Positions 1 through 7,313 of a stretch of DNA of 10,888 nucleotides are shown one piece after another. Each line of letters starts with the position of its first letter. Within the stretch, counting starts at the first letter, position 1. The notes under the pieces are model-generated. The model saw only the letters and a list, made by a program, of their open reading frames with translations, was not told where the DNA came from and searched no databases. Where the stretch lies: the NCBI GenBank assembly GCA_034676125.1, contig JAUCCO010000119.1:1-10888 (forward strand). Direction: 5' to 3'. This stretch comes from UBA6183 sp034676125 (GTDB taxonomy: Bacteria > Bacteroidota > Bacteroidia > UKL13-3). The position numbers and the translations under genes were made by a program.

Positions 1-1
1 T

Positions 2-346
2 ACCACCTTAAATATAGCACGTTTTAAGTTATTTTTAGTTATACCAATTGTTTATATATTGCTGTTTTCTGTTTTGGCTGTTAGTATTATTTCAAGCATT
101 ACTAATGGCGAACAACTGCATCTTGCATCGTACACATTAATTATTCCGCTGCACTTATTTTCCATGTTTTGTATTTTTTATTGTGTGTATTTTATTGCAA
201 AAGCTTTAAAAACAATAGAGTTACAACGTACAGTAACATTTAGTGATTATGCTGGAGAATTTATTTTAATTTGGCTTTTTCCTTTAGGTATTTGGATTAT
301 TCAGCCACGTATTAATAAGCTGTTTGATAAAAGTATTAAGCAGTAG
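2..346 (+). CDS. Small multi-pass membrane protein, 3' part only
   Basis: The reading frame is open from the first bases of the window to a TAG at 344-346, so the start lies upstream; a TTG at 59 is in frame but need not be the start. About 114 residues are visible. Three hydrophobic segments can be seen, roughly LFLVIPIVYILLF, IIPLHLFSMFCIFYCVYFI and FILIWLFPLGIWII, which indicates an inner-membrane protein. The end of the protein is polar and basic (INKLFDKSIKQ). I recall similar hypothetical membrane proteins, with an ELQR...TFSDYAGEF-like segment, across Bacteroidota, but no function is known to me. It converges on the SIMPL-domain gene and shares a terminator with it. Coding nature is well supported; the role is unknown. 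Confidence 0.7.
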   Translation, partial: TTLNIARFKLFLVIPIVYILLFSVLAVSIISSITNGEQLHLASYTLIIPLHLFSMFCIFYCVYFIAKALKTIELQRTVTFSDYAGEFILIWLFPLGIWIIQPRINKLFDKSIKQ

Positions 347-385
347 TTTTAAAATAGTTTATTACCGAATTGGTTAAATATCAAC

Positions 386-428
386 AAAAAAAGCAGCATA
401 AATATTGATTATTTACACTGCTTTTTTT
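386..428. terminator. Bidirectional intrinsic terminator
   Basis: AAAAAAAGCAG (386-396) pairs perfectly with CTGCTTTTTTT (418-428), an 11-bp stem with a 21-base loop. The A-run on one side and T-run on the other make it usable from both strands. It lies 40 bases after the stop of the plus-strand membrane protein gene and 36 bases after the stop of the minus-strand SIMPL-domain gene, as expected for a terminator shared by convergent genes. Confidence 0.8.
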
Positions 429-463
429 ATTTGGGTTGAAGTGGCTTTTAGCTCAATTAAAGT

Positions 464-1165
464 TTAATTGGTTATGATAAAATGTGCTTCAACCTCGTAG
501 CGTATTTTTATTTTTCGCATTTCAATTGGTTCTGCACTTTGATCAGCTTCCATCATCATGGCTACATTGGCTTTTAAATACATTGGCTGCTGGTAACCCA
601 TGTTATTATCCCGTTCGCGAATAAGCTGCACCTCTCCTAGTTTTTTACCAATGGCATTTAATAAAATTGCTGCTTTTTGTTGTGCGGCTTTTAATGCTTC
701 AACTTTTACCTGCGTGCGGTATTGTTCCATTTTACTATGGTTGGTGCTTTGTATGTACACATTTTCGATGCCTTTTTTATCAAGCAAGGTTACCAATTGA
801 TTGTATTTTTCTAAATCGGCAAACTTAATAAGGTAGGTTTTGGCATTTAAAAACTCACCTCTTTTATTGGTTTTAGGGTCGTACTCAAATTGGCCATAAG
901 TACTTTGTAATGACACCAATTTATTGTCTATTTTTAAATCACTTATTACACTTTTAAATTCTTTTTCAATTCCGGTTATCGACTGTTTCTTTTTATCAAC
1001 CAAAAACTCTTTTAGTGTAACACTTACATAAATTTCATCTGGAATAACTTCTAACTCCGCACTACCTGTTACTTCAATAATTGGTTTGATGGTTGATTGT
1101 TGTTGGGCAAATAATGTTGGTAATCCAAACATTAAAGTTGCTACAAAAGCATAAATTGTTTTCAT
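464..1165 (-). CDS. SIMPL-domain (DUF541) periplasmic protein
   Basis: The product is 233 residues if translation starts at the ATG at 1163-1165. A longer frame begins nine codons upstream, but the inner Met directly starts a typical signal peptide (MKTIYAFVATLMFGLPTLFAQ), so I prefer it. The mature part begins with a segment like IIEVTGSAELEVIPDEIYVSV, the usual opening of SIMPL/DUF541 proteins, followed by a lysine-rich helical stretch and a second half (AQQKAAILLNAIGKKLGEV, then a beta-rich end IKIRYEVEAHFII) also typical of the family. SIMPL proteins are exported and of poorly defined function; some have been linked to stress tolerance or signalling. It lies 57 bases after the NlpC/P60 gene on the same strand and is probably co-transcribed with it. 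No conserved catalytic residues are apparent. Confidence 0.82.
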   Translation of the reverse strand: MKTIYAFVATLMFGLPTLFAQQQSTIKPIIEVTGSAELEVIPDEIYVSVTLKEFLVDKKKQSITGIEKEFKSVISDLKIDNKLVSLQSTYGQFEYDPKTNKRGEFLNAKTYLIKFADLEKYNQLVTLLDKKGIENVYIQSTNHSKMEQYRTQVKVEALKAAQQKAAILLNAIGKKLGEVQLIRERDNNMGYQQPMYLKANVAMMMEADQSAEPIEMRKIKIRYEVEAHFIITN

Positions 1166-1222
1166 GTGTTGTTTTAAATTAAGTATTGGCAAGGTTTACA
1201 AATATCAAACCAAATAAATTTT

Positions 1223-1834
1223 TTAGCGGTATAAATCAGAAATACGAACCGACTTTACATACCGTAATCGATAATATGGAGCAGCTAAATTATCAACCCT
1301 AACCCCCGAGCTTGTGCTGCTGTGAATAAACCTTACTGGCTCACCTTTTTCACTTATAACTATTCCAACATGTCCAATTCTGGGGCTTCTGCGGTTACCT
1401 CCTCTAAATAAAATCAAATCGCCTTTTTGTATGTTTTGTTGATTTACATTTACACCAACTAATCCTTGTCCTGCACTGGTATGTGGTAATTTAATATCCA
1501 AATGTTTAAACACCGTCATGGTAAATCCACTACAATCAAACCCCGCTGCACTTGTTCCACCCCTGCGATATCTGTTGCCTAAATAGTTTTCGGCATACAT
1601 TATTAAACTATCAATTCGGGTATTATAACGGCTGTTTCCTTTGGGGTGTTCTGCTTTATTTACTGTACTTTTTGTTGCAGGCGTAGCTTTAATAACTTCA
1701 ACTTGCAGGTTAGAAGTATCTGGTTTAACGACAACACTATCTTCAACTTCAATAAACAGAGGCACTTGGGCTATCCCAATTTTAGGTAAACCACACATTA
1801 TTAATAGTAATATGTAAAGCGCATTTTTAAACAT
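1223..1834 (-). CDS. NlpC/P60 (C40) cell-wall cysteine peptidase
   Basis: This 203-residue protein starts with a signal peptide (about residues 1-22, ending GIAQ), followed by a low-complexity linker to about residue 70 and a C-terminal NlpC/P60 domain (about 72-200). The catalytic Cys101 lies in FDCSGF, His155 in IGHVGI, and a third polar residue, His171, in FIHSS, in the order and spacing of active family members. The region before the cysteine (ENYLGNRYRRGG) is the normal lead-in helix. Such enzymes cut the peptide stems of peptidoglycan, usually between D-Glu and a diamino acid; the exact bond cannot be told from sequence. It has no SH3 or LysM module, so targeting must come from elsewhere. 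Upstream lies a 161-base divergent intergenic region shared with bamD; downstream the SIMPL-domain gene follows. Confidence 0.9.
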   Translation of the reverse strand: MFKNALYILLLIMCGLPKIGIAQVPLFIEVEDSVVVKPDTSNLQVEVIKATPATKSTVNKAEHPKGNSRYNTRIDSLIMYAENYLGNRYRRGGTSAAGFDCSGFTMTVFKHLDIKLPHTSAGQGLVGVNVNQQNIQKGDLILFRGGNRRSPRIGHVGIVISEKGEPVRFIHSSTSSGVRVDNLAAPYYRLRYVKSVRISDLYR

Positions 1835-1968
1835 GTATAGATAGAAATATTGGTTTTCTTATTTAAGCACAAAAAAATAATCAAAAAAACGACTTTAAAA
1901 TACTGTATGCTAGTTACAAAAATTTGCTTTGGTGGGTTTTGAAGCTTTACAATTTCAAATAAATGCCT

Positions 1969-1976
1969 TACATTTG
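1969..1976 (+). promoter_or_regulatory. Candidate Bacteroidota -7 box for the bamD operon
   Basis: TACATTTG exactly matches the Bacteroidota primary-sigma -7 consensus TAnnTTTG. It lies 19 bases before the bamD ATG, which would give a very short leader. A good -33 TTTG is not visible at the standard distance: the nearest TTTTG (1937-1941) is about 27 bases upstream, which is too far. I rate it as plausible because it is the only consensus match in the divergent region. Confidence 0.45.
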
Positions 1977-1995
1977 CGTTCTCGTATAAAAAAAC

Positions 1996-2805
1996 ATGAA
2001 CATACGCTTAATTGGCATCTATATAATTTCGGCTTTATTACTTACAGGTTGCAGCAAATACCAAAAGGTATTAAAAAATCCTGATCCTAATAAAAAGCTA
2101 GAAATGGCTCAATATTACTATAACAAAAAAGATTATTACCGCGCAGCAACTTTGTTTGAACAATTGCAGGATAATTTTAATGGTACAGCAATGGCCGAAA
2201 AAGTAATGTATTATAGCGCATATTGTAACTTTGGTTTACGTGGTTACACATTAGCTGGTTATCAATTTAAAACTTATTTCGAAAACTTTCCTACTGGGCA
2301 ATGGGCCGAAGAGTGTTTATACATGAATGCTTATTGCCAATTTTTAGAGTCGCAAAACTATTATTTAGACCAAACAGATACCCACAAAGCAAACGAAGCC
2401 ATTAAGCTTTTTGTAAGCGTTTACCCTGAAAGCAAGTATGTGAGCGAGTGTAATGTTTTGCTTGATAAATTAAGGTCTAAACTTTCGATGAAGGCTTATA
2501 AAAATGCAAAACTTTATTACAATATTGGCGAATATAAAAGTTCGATAGTAGCACTTCAAAATGTAATTAAAGACTTTCCAGAGGTTCCTCAAAAAGAAGA
2601 ATTAGACTTTTTAACTTTAAAATCGTATTATTTATTGGCTGATAATAGCATTGATAGTAAAAAAATTGAAAGATATAAGGATGCTTTAGAATTTTATAAC
2701 TACTTTTCGGCCGAATATGCTGGAAGCAAATATTTAAATGAAGCAAAAACACTGTCATTTAAGGCTCAGAACAATATTATTAAAATAGAAAAACAACAAA
2801 TATAA
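1996..2805 (+). CDS. bamD: Outer-membrane assembly lipoprotein BamD
   Basis: The 269-residue product has a lipoprotein signal peptide with lipobox LLTGC (acylated Cys19). The mature part consists of repeated helical pairs of TPR type, for example AQYYYNKKDYYRAATLFEQL and YSAYCNFGLRGYTLAGYQF, followed by NFPTGQWAEECLYMNAYC and a second set near the C-terminus (ALEFYNYFSAEYAGSKYLNEA). This is the YfiO/BamD architecture, slightly longer than the E. coli protein. BamD is the essential lipoprotein partner of BamA, which folds beta-barrel proteins into the outer membrane from the periplasmic face. It starts the plus-strand cluster; the rpoZ-like gene follows after 11 bases. This bamD-rpoZ-coaBC order is common in Bacteroidota, which supports the assignment. 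Confidence 0.93.
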   Translation: MNIRLIGIYIISALLLTGCSKYQKVLKNPDPNKKLEMAQYYYNKKDYYRAATLFEQLQDNFNGTAMAEKVMYYSAYCNFGLRGYTLAGYQFKTYFENFPTGQWAEECLYMNAYCQFLESQNYYLDQTDTHKANEAIKLFVSVYPESKYVSECNVLLDKLRSKLSMKAYKNAKLYYNIGEYKSSIVALQNVIKDFPEVPQKEELDFLTLKSYYLLADNSIDSKKIERYKDALEFYNYFSAEYAGSKYLNEAKTLSFKAQNNIIKIEKQQI

Positions 2806-2816
2806 CATACATAAAA

Positions 2817-3146
2817 ATGGCAAACATTAATTACAATAACATACCCACAACCACGGTTGTTAGAGACATGCGTAAAGTTGATGAGCATACTCATAATGTG
2901 TATGAGTCTTTGGCAATTGTAAGCAAACGCGCTAACCAAATCTCTGCTCAAATGAAAGAGGAGTTACATGCTAAATTACAAGAGTTTAACAACGATAGCG
3001 ATACACTTGAAGAAGTGTTTGAAAATCGTGAACAAATTGAAATTTCGAGCTACTACGAGCGTTTACCAAAAGCAGTTAACATTGCAATGGATGAGTTTTT
3101 AAACGACAAAATATACTACCGTAACCCGGCTAAGGAAAACAGATAA
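2817..3146 (+). CDS. rpoZ: RNA polymerase omega (Rpb6-like) subunit
   Basis: The 109-residue protein has no signal peptide or membrane segment. A central part, VYESLAIVSKRANQISAQM, corresponds to the conserved omega/Rpb6 helix that packs against the beta' subunit. The C-terminal half is acidic, then ends in a basic tail (YYRNPAKENR). The protein is longer and more divergent than proteobacterial omega (about 90 residues), as is normal in Bacteroidota, where it sits between bamD and coaBC. Omega helps assemble and stabilise the RNA polymerase core; whether a ppGpp site of the proteobacterial type is kept cannot be judged here. It is probably translated from the bamD transcript (11-base gap). 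The assignment rests on both the helix and the gene order. Confidence 0.85.
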   Translation: MANINYNNIPTTTVVRDMRKVDEHTHNVYESLAIVSKRANQISAQMKEELHAKLQEFNNDSDTLEEVFENREQIEISSYYERLPKAVNIAMDEFLNDKIYYRNPAKENR

Positions 3147-3167
3147 TTAAGGAATTACTTTTTATAT

Positions 3168-3208
3168 AATGGTTACATTACTTTGGTAGTGTAACCATTT
3201 TGTGTTTT
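3168..3208 (+). terminator. Strong hairpin with T-rich tail between rpoZ and coaBC
   Basis: AATGGTTACA (3168-3177) pairs with TGTAACCATT (3190-3199), and the inner bases extend the stem by four more pairs (one of them G-T) to a 4-base TTTG loop, giving about 14 bp. The tail TTTTGTGTTTTATTT follows. The hairpin occupies most of the 71-base gap and ends about 18 bases before the coaBC ATG. It fits a leaky intrinsic terminator or attenuator that lowers coaBC expression relative to bamD-rpoZ. Because the T-run is interrupted by G, an RNA processing or stability element is an alternative. Confidence 0.5.
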
Positions 3209-3217
3209 ATTTGAGGT

Positions 3218-4420
3218 ATGCTAAAAGGCAAAAAAATACTAGTAGGTGTTACAGGCAGTATAGCTGCATATAAGGCTGCAACTTTAGTACGTTTATTGGT
3301 TAAACAAGGTGCACAAGTTAAAGTAATTATGAGCGATGGTGCACAAGATTTTATAACGCCTTTAACGTTATCTACCTTAAGCAAAAACCCGGTTTACCAT
3401 AAGTTTATTTTAAATGATGCAGGTGAATGGACAAACCATGTAGAACTTGCGTTGTGGGCCGATTGTTTATTGATAGCTCCGGCTACGGCAAATACAATTG
3501 CTAAAATGGCACATGGACTTTGCGATAACTTATTATTGGCTACTTACCTTAGTGCAAAATGCATTACTTATGTGTCTCCTGCAATGGATTTGGATATGTA
3601 TGCACATGCTAGCACACAGCATAATTTGGCTACTTTAAAATCGTACGGAAACATGGTTTTACCTGTGGCACATGGCGAATTGGCTAGTGGATTAATTGGT
3701 GCAGGCAGAATGATAGAACCCGAAGAAATTTGTACATATTTACAAACCCACCTTGCATCAACCCAACTATTAAAAAACAAAAAAGTATTGGTTACTGCTG
3801 GGCCAACATACGAAAACATTGACCCAGTTCGTTTTATCGGCAACCACAGCAGCGGTAAAATGGGCTTTGCTATTGCTGATGAGTTTGCCAGAAATGGTGC
3901 TGATGTAACTTTAATTACTGGCCCTACTGATTTGGTAGTTAACAACAAAAACATAACAAGGATTGATGTAACCAGTGCCGATGAAATGTATCAACATACT
4001 ATTAAACATTTTGCAAAAACAACTATTGCAGTAATGAGTGCTGCTGTTGCAGATTATACACCCGAAAAAGTGAGCATTGCTAAAATTAAAAAAAATGGTG
4101 ACGAGTTGCATTTAAAACTCAAAAAAACAAAAGATATTTTAGCTGAATTGGGTAAACAAAAAACAAAAAAACAAATACTGGTAGGTTTTGCTTTAGAAAC
4201 AAACAACGAGTTGGATAATGCTAGGCAAAAACTAGTAAAAAAGAATTTAGATTTTATTGTTTTAAACTCGTTACGCAGCAAAGGTGCTGGTTTTGGGTTT
4301 GATACCAATAAGGTTACCATATTAGATAAACTGGGCAAAAAAACTGATTTTAAATTAAAATCAAAAACAGAAGTAGCCTACGATATTGTACAAAAAATAA
4401 TAGAAATTAAACATGCATAA
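3218..4420 (+). CDS. coaBC: CoaBC: phosphopantothenoylcysteine decarboxylase / phosphopantothenate-cysteine ligase
   Basis: This 400-residue bifunctional cytosolic enzyme makes 4'-phosphopantetheine in coenzyme A synthesis: the CoaB part joins 4'-phosphopantothenate to cysteine with CTP, and the CoaC part decarboxylates the product with FMN. The N-terminal flavoprotein domain (about 1-180) shows VTGSIAAYK, the active-site His74 in NHVEL, the PAMDLDMY motif (121-128) and the substrate clamp ASGLIGAGRM (156-165). The ligase domain (about 186-396) shows TAGPTYENIDPVRFI and SSGKMG (193-216) and the KIKK motif (289-292). Two key positions differ from E. coli Dfp: Asp for Asn in PxMNxxMW, and Ser for the clamp Cys; I believe both variants occur in other Bacteroidota. 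The coding sequence overlaps porD by 8 bases, indicating translational coupling. Confidence 0.95.
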   Translation: MLKGKKILVGVTGSIAAYKAATLVRLLVKQGAQVKVIMSDGAQDFITPLTLSTLSKNPVYHKFILNDAGEWTNHVELALWADCLLIAPATANTIAKMAHGLCDNLLLATYLSAKCITYVSPAMDLDMYAHASTQHNLATLKSYGNMVLPVAHGELASGLIGAGRMIEPEEICTYLQTHLASTQLLKNKKVLVTAGPTYENIDPVRFIGNHSSGKMGFAIADEFARNGADVTLITGPTDLVVNNKNITRIDVTSADEMYQHTIKHFAKTTIAVMSAAVADYTPEKVSIAKIKKNGDELHLKLKKTKDILAELGKQKTKKQILVGFALETNNELDNARQKLVKKNLDFIVLNSLRSKGAGFGFDTNKVTILDKLGKKTDFKLKSKTEVAYDIVQKIIEIKHA

Positions 4421-5315
4421 ACTGTTAGTTTTAGCCCTTGTTTTTATAAGCCTAGCACCATTAAAGGCGCAAGATATTAATTGCAAAACCATTATTATTG
4501 ATAACCAAATACAGTTAAGCGATAAGCGTATTTTTAGAACTTTAGAACAAGCCATTAGTGAGTTTGTAAACAATACCAAATGGACGAATGATAAAATTCA
4601 AACCAATGAAAAAATTGAACTTACTATTCAGTTTATTCCAACAAAATACGACCAACAAGGAAATGCAATGGAAGGCAGTGCGCAAATTATTTGTCAGCGC
4701 CCCGTTTATGGCAGTTCTTACACCACCAATACCTTAAATATTTTAGATGAAGATTGGCGTTTTGTTTATGCCGAATACCAACGTATGGATTATAACGAAA
4801 ATAGTTTTACCAATAACTTGGTGGCCTTGGTTGCGTTTTATGTTAATTATGCCATTGGGTTAGATTATGATTCGTTTTCGCCATTGGCCGGAACGCCTTA
4901 TTATAACAAGGCATTGGCAATTGCTAACCAAGCACAAAGTGGTGATGGAAGCAGCGGTTGGAAACCTTTTCAAAGAAACATTAGGGCCAGGTATAATTTA
5001 ATTGATAATATTTTAAACCCACGATTTGAGCCCGTGCGCCAAGCTTATTACAAATACCACCGCGAAGGTTTAGATATGATGTACAAAGACCCAGAAGTGG
5101 CGCGTAAGGCTATTTTTGCAAGTTTAGAGATGGTACAAAAAGTATTTAAAATTGCACCAAATACAGCAATGCTTGTGGTATTTTTTGAAGCTAAAAGTGA
5201 TGAGCTGGTAAATATTTATAAAGGTGCCACCCCTACCGAAAAATCTAAGGCGATTGATTTATTAACCGAAATTAATGTGGCCAATTTAAATAAATACGAA
5301 AAAATACGGAGCTAA
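4413..5315 (+). CDS. porD: PorD (DUF4835) type IX secretion accessory protein
   Basis: The 300-residue protein has an N-terminal signal peptide (residues 1-20, ending LKAQ) and no further membrane segment, so it is probably periplasmic or outer-membrane associated. The opening DINCKTIIIDNQIQ, then RTLEQAISEFVNNTKWTND and a NEKIELTIQF strand are the hallmark of the DUF4835 family, annotated as PorD in the Por/T9SS group. Its position just after coaBC is the usual one in Bacteroidota. PorD has been implicated in T9SS function in Porphyromonas gingivalis, but its mechanism is not established to my knowledge. The start codon lies inside the end of coaBC (8-base overlap), so the two are translationally coupled. 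A surface protein with a T9SS sorting domain at 9270-10888 is a possible client of the pathway. Confidence 0.87.
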   Translation: MHKLLVLALVFISLAPLKAQDINCKTIIIDNQIQLSDKRIFRTLEQAISEFVNNTKWTNDKIQTNEKIELTIQFIPTKYDQQGNAMEGSAQIICQRPVYGSSYTTNTLNILDEDWRFVYAEYQRMDYNENSFTNNLVALVAFYVNYAIGLDYDSFSPLAGTPYYNKALAIANQAQSGDGSSGWKPFQRNIRARYNLIDNILNPRFEPVRQAYYKYHREGLDMMYKDPEVARKAIFASLEMVQKVFKIAPNTAMLVVFFEAKSDELVNIYKGATPTEKSKAIDLLTEINVANLNKYEKIRS

Positions 5316-5342
5316 AGTTCAATAATTTACCACCGATTTTTT

Positions 5343-5393
5343 ACCACAGCGGACACAGCGGCTCCAATGAACCAGAACGCAGCGAGCACAGCG
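5343..5393. repeat. Degenerate CACAGCG intergenic repeats
   Basis: Four copies of CRCAGCG occur at 5345-5351, 5354-5360, 5378-5384 and 5387-5393. They form two pairs, each with a 9-base period, the pairs being 24 bases apart. This GC-rich block stands out in an AT-rich gap between porD and recN. Its form resembles the short ACCACAGAGG-type intergenic repeats common in many bacterial genomes. I see no coding capacity in it. A role is unknown. Confidence 0.55.
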
Positions 5394-5484
5394 AAAAATA
5401 ACTCCAAAAAGTTAGCACGACTTTGATACTTAACAATTAAAAAATTGTTGAAAATTAAGTAACACAATTTAAACTCCACTACCC

Positions 5485-5492
5485 TATTTTTG
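5485..5492 (+). promoter_or_regulatory. Candidate -7 box before recN
   Basis: TATTTTTG matches TAnnTTTG and lies 8 bases before the recN ATG, which would give a nearly leaderless transcript. No clear -33 TTTG is found about 20 bases upstream. A perfect 7-bp hairpin (AACAATT at 5432-5438, AATTGTT at 5443-5449) lies further upstream without a T-run, so it is not an obvious terminator. The 185-base gap makes an own promoter for recN likely, but this box is weakly supported. Confidence 0.25.
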
Positions 5493-5500
5493 GGAATTAT

Positions 5501-7159
5501 ATGCTTAAGGAATTACACATACGCAATTATGCAATTATCAAAGAAGTTGATATTGCATTTAACAACAAACTAAACATTATTACTGGCGAAACTGGTGCAG
5601 GAAAATCTATTTTAATGGGTGCCTTGGGTTTAATTTTGGGTGAACGTGCCGATACCAAATCACTTTTAAATGCTAATGATAAATGTGTGATTGAAGGTGT
5701 ATTTGAAATTAACAATTACACCCTTAAACCTTATTTTGATCACAACGAATTAGATTATGATACCACTTGCATTTTACGCAGAGAAATTGCGCCAAATGGC
5801 AAAAGCCGTGCGTTTATAAACGATACGCCCGTTAACCTTAATCAGCTAAAGGAACTAGGTTCGCAATTGGTTGATATTGTAAGTCAGCACCAAACGTTAG
5901 ACCTAAATAACAACGATTTTCAGTTAAGTATTGTTGATGCAATTGCTGAAAATAACACCGATTTAGAAAGCTACAAACAAAATTTTAAGCAGTATAAAGT
6001 TGTAGAAAAACAACTAGCCGAACTGATAAATAAAGAAGCAAAAGCAAAAACGGATGAAGATTATTTACAGTTTATTTTAAACGAATTAAACGAAACAAAT
6101 CCGCAAGAAAATGAACAAGAGTTGCTTGAAAAACAATTGGAAATATTAAGCAATGCCGAATCAATACAACAAAGTACGGGTGTTGCATACAGTGCATTAA
6201 ACACCGATGAACAAGGTGTAATTGAAGCATTAAGAAATATTAAAACCAATTTAACCAATGATGCAAAACATCACCCAAGTTTACAAGAGTTGGTAAAAAG
6301 AATTGACTCGGCAATGATTGAACTTAATGACATTGCTGCCGAATTAGAAACCATTACCGAACAAACACAAGCAAACCCAGAAGAGTTAGAACGTATTGAT
6401 AGCCGCTTGCAAACCTTATTTAACCTGCAAAAAAAGCACCGCGTAACCAACAATACCGAGTTGATTGCTTTTAAAATGGAAGTGGAACAAAAGCTAAATA
6501 ATATTGGTTCGCTAAGCGATGATATTATAAAAACACAACAGCATTTACAGGAACTAAAACTGCAGTTACGCAAACAAGCCAAACAATTAAGTGATAACCG
6601 TATTAAGGCCATACCGCAAATAGAAAAACGTGTAAACGAATTGTTGGCCCAGGTGCAAATGGCCGATGCTAACATAAAAATTGAACACCACATACTAAAC
6701 GATAACTTTAATACCAATGGCATAGATCAAATAGATTTGTTGTTTGCAGCCAATAAGGGCTCCAATTTTCAACCTATTGGCAAAGTAGCCAGCGGTGGTG
6801 AGTTAAGCCGATTAATGTTATGTATAAAATCGTTAATAAGCGATAAAGTAGCTTTACCAACCATTGTGTTTGATGAAATTGATACGGGTATAAGTGGCGA
6901 AGCAGCCATGAAAGTAAGCAATGTAATGAAACAACATGCAGCTAAACACCAAGTAATAGCCATTACGCATTTACCACAAATTGCGGGCAAAGCCGATACC
7001 CACTTATTGGTGTACAAAAACAACGACACCAACACCACCCAAACCTATATTAAAACCTTATCGGCCAACGAAAGGGTTGAAGAAATAGCACGCATGTTGC
7101 ATGGCGAAAACCCATCAGAAAAAGTACTTGCTGCTGCTAAAGAGTTGATTAAGGGGTAA
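5501..7159 (+). CDS. recN: DNA repair protein RecN
   Basis: RecN is an SMC-like ATPase that acts early in repair of DNA double-strand breaks together with RecA. The 552-residue product has the normal family length. Walker A is GETGAGKS (29-36) in the N-terminal head. A long coiled-coil region (about 150-400, rich in Glu, Gln and Lys) follows. The C-terminal head carries the ABC signature SGGELSR (from residue 431), Walker B ending in FDEIDTGISG (Asp458, Glu459) and the H-loop THLPQIAG (His490). All nucleotide-binding elements are intact, so the protein should be active. The start MLKELHIRNYAII is the standard family start. It follows porD after 185 bases and probably has its own promoter. Its last 12 bases, including the stop, recur at 8669-8680 beyond the decayed island. 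Confidence 0.96.
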   Translation: MLKELHIRNYAIIKEVDIAFNNKLNIITGETGAGKSILMGALGLILGERADTKSLLNANDKCVIEGVFEINNYTLKPYFDHNELDYDTTCILRREIAPNGKSRAFINDTPVNLNQLKELGSQLVDIVSQHQTLDLNNNDFQLSIVDAIAENNTDLESYKQNFKQYKVVEKQLAELINKEAKAKTDEDYLQFILNELNETNPQENEQELLEKQLEILSNAESIQQSTGVAYSALNTDEQGVIEALRNIKTNLTNDAKHHPSLQELVKRIDSAMIELNDIAAELETITEQTQANPEELERIDSRLQTLFNLQKKHRVTNNTELIAFKMEVEQKLNNIGSLSDDIIKTQQHLQELKLQLRKQAKQLSDNRIKAIPQIEKRVNELLAQVQMADANIKIEHHILNDNFNTNGIDQIDLLFAANKGSNFQPIGKVASGGELSRLMLCIKSLISDKVALPTIVFDEIDTGISGEAAMKVSNVMKQHAAKHQVIAITHLPQIAGKADTHLLVYKNNDTNTTQTYIKTLSANERVEEIARMLHGENPSEKVLAAAKELIKG

Positions 7160-7250
7160 GGGAATTTTTAGGGGGATTGGGTTGTAATTTCGATATTCTA
7201 TTGCCGAAAGGCATTGAGATAAAGAAATACAAAGTTTTTCATCTGTAATA

Positions 7251-7280
7251 TTTCAGAATACTATTATTATTCTATATTTG
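7251..7280 (+). promoter_or_regulatory. Possible promoter of the decayed helicase operon
   Basis: TATATTTG at 7273-7280 matches TAnnTTTG, and a TTTC at 7251-7254, 18 bases upstream, could be a poor -33 element. Transcription would start about 25 bases before the helicase remnant. Four AAAT units (7300-7315) lie between. The same 154-base gap after recN has only a tiny TGCC-GAAA-GGCA hairpin (7202-7213) and no clear recN terminator. Confidence 0.3.
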
Positions 7281-7313
7281 TTTTGATAGACCATTTGCAA
7301 AATAAATAAATAA

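Noticed and set aside
1871..1889. Two seven-A tracts 12 bases apart in the NlpC-bamD intergenic region as a promoter or bent DNA
   Set aside because: On the minus strand they give T-runs ending in TTTG but no proper TAnnTTTG box at the right spacing; A-tracts are expected here.
3568..4338. Long minus-strand open frames opposite coaBC, and similar ones opposite recN
   Set aside because: They lie wholly within well-supported genes, show Ser/Cys/Phe-rich compositions typical of antisense reading of AT-rich genes, and have no recognisable domains.
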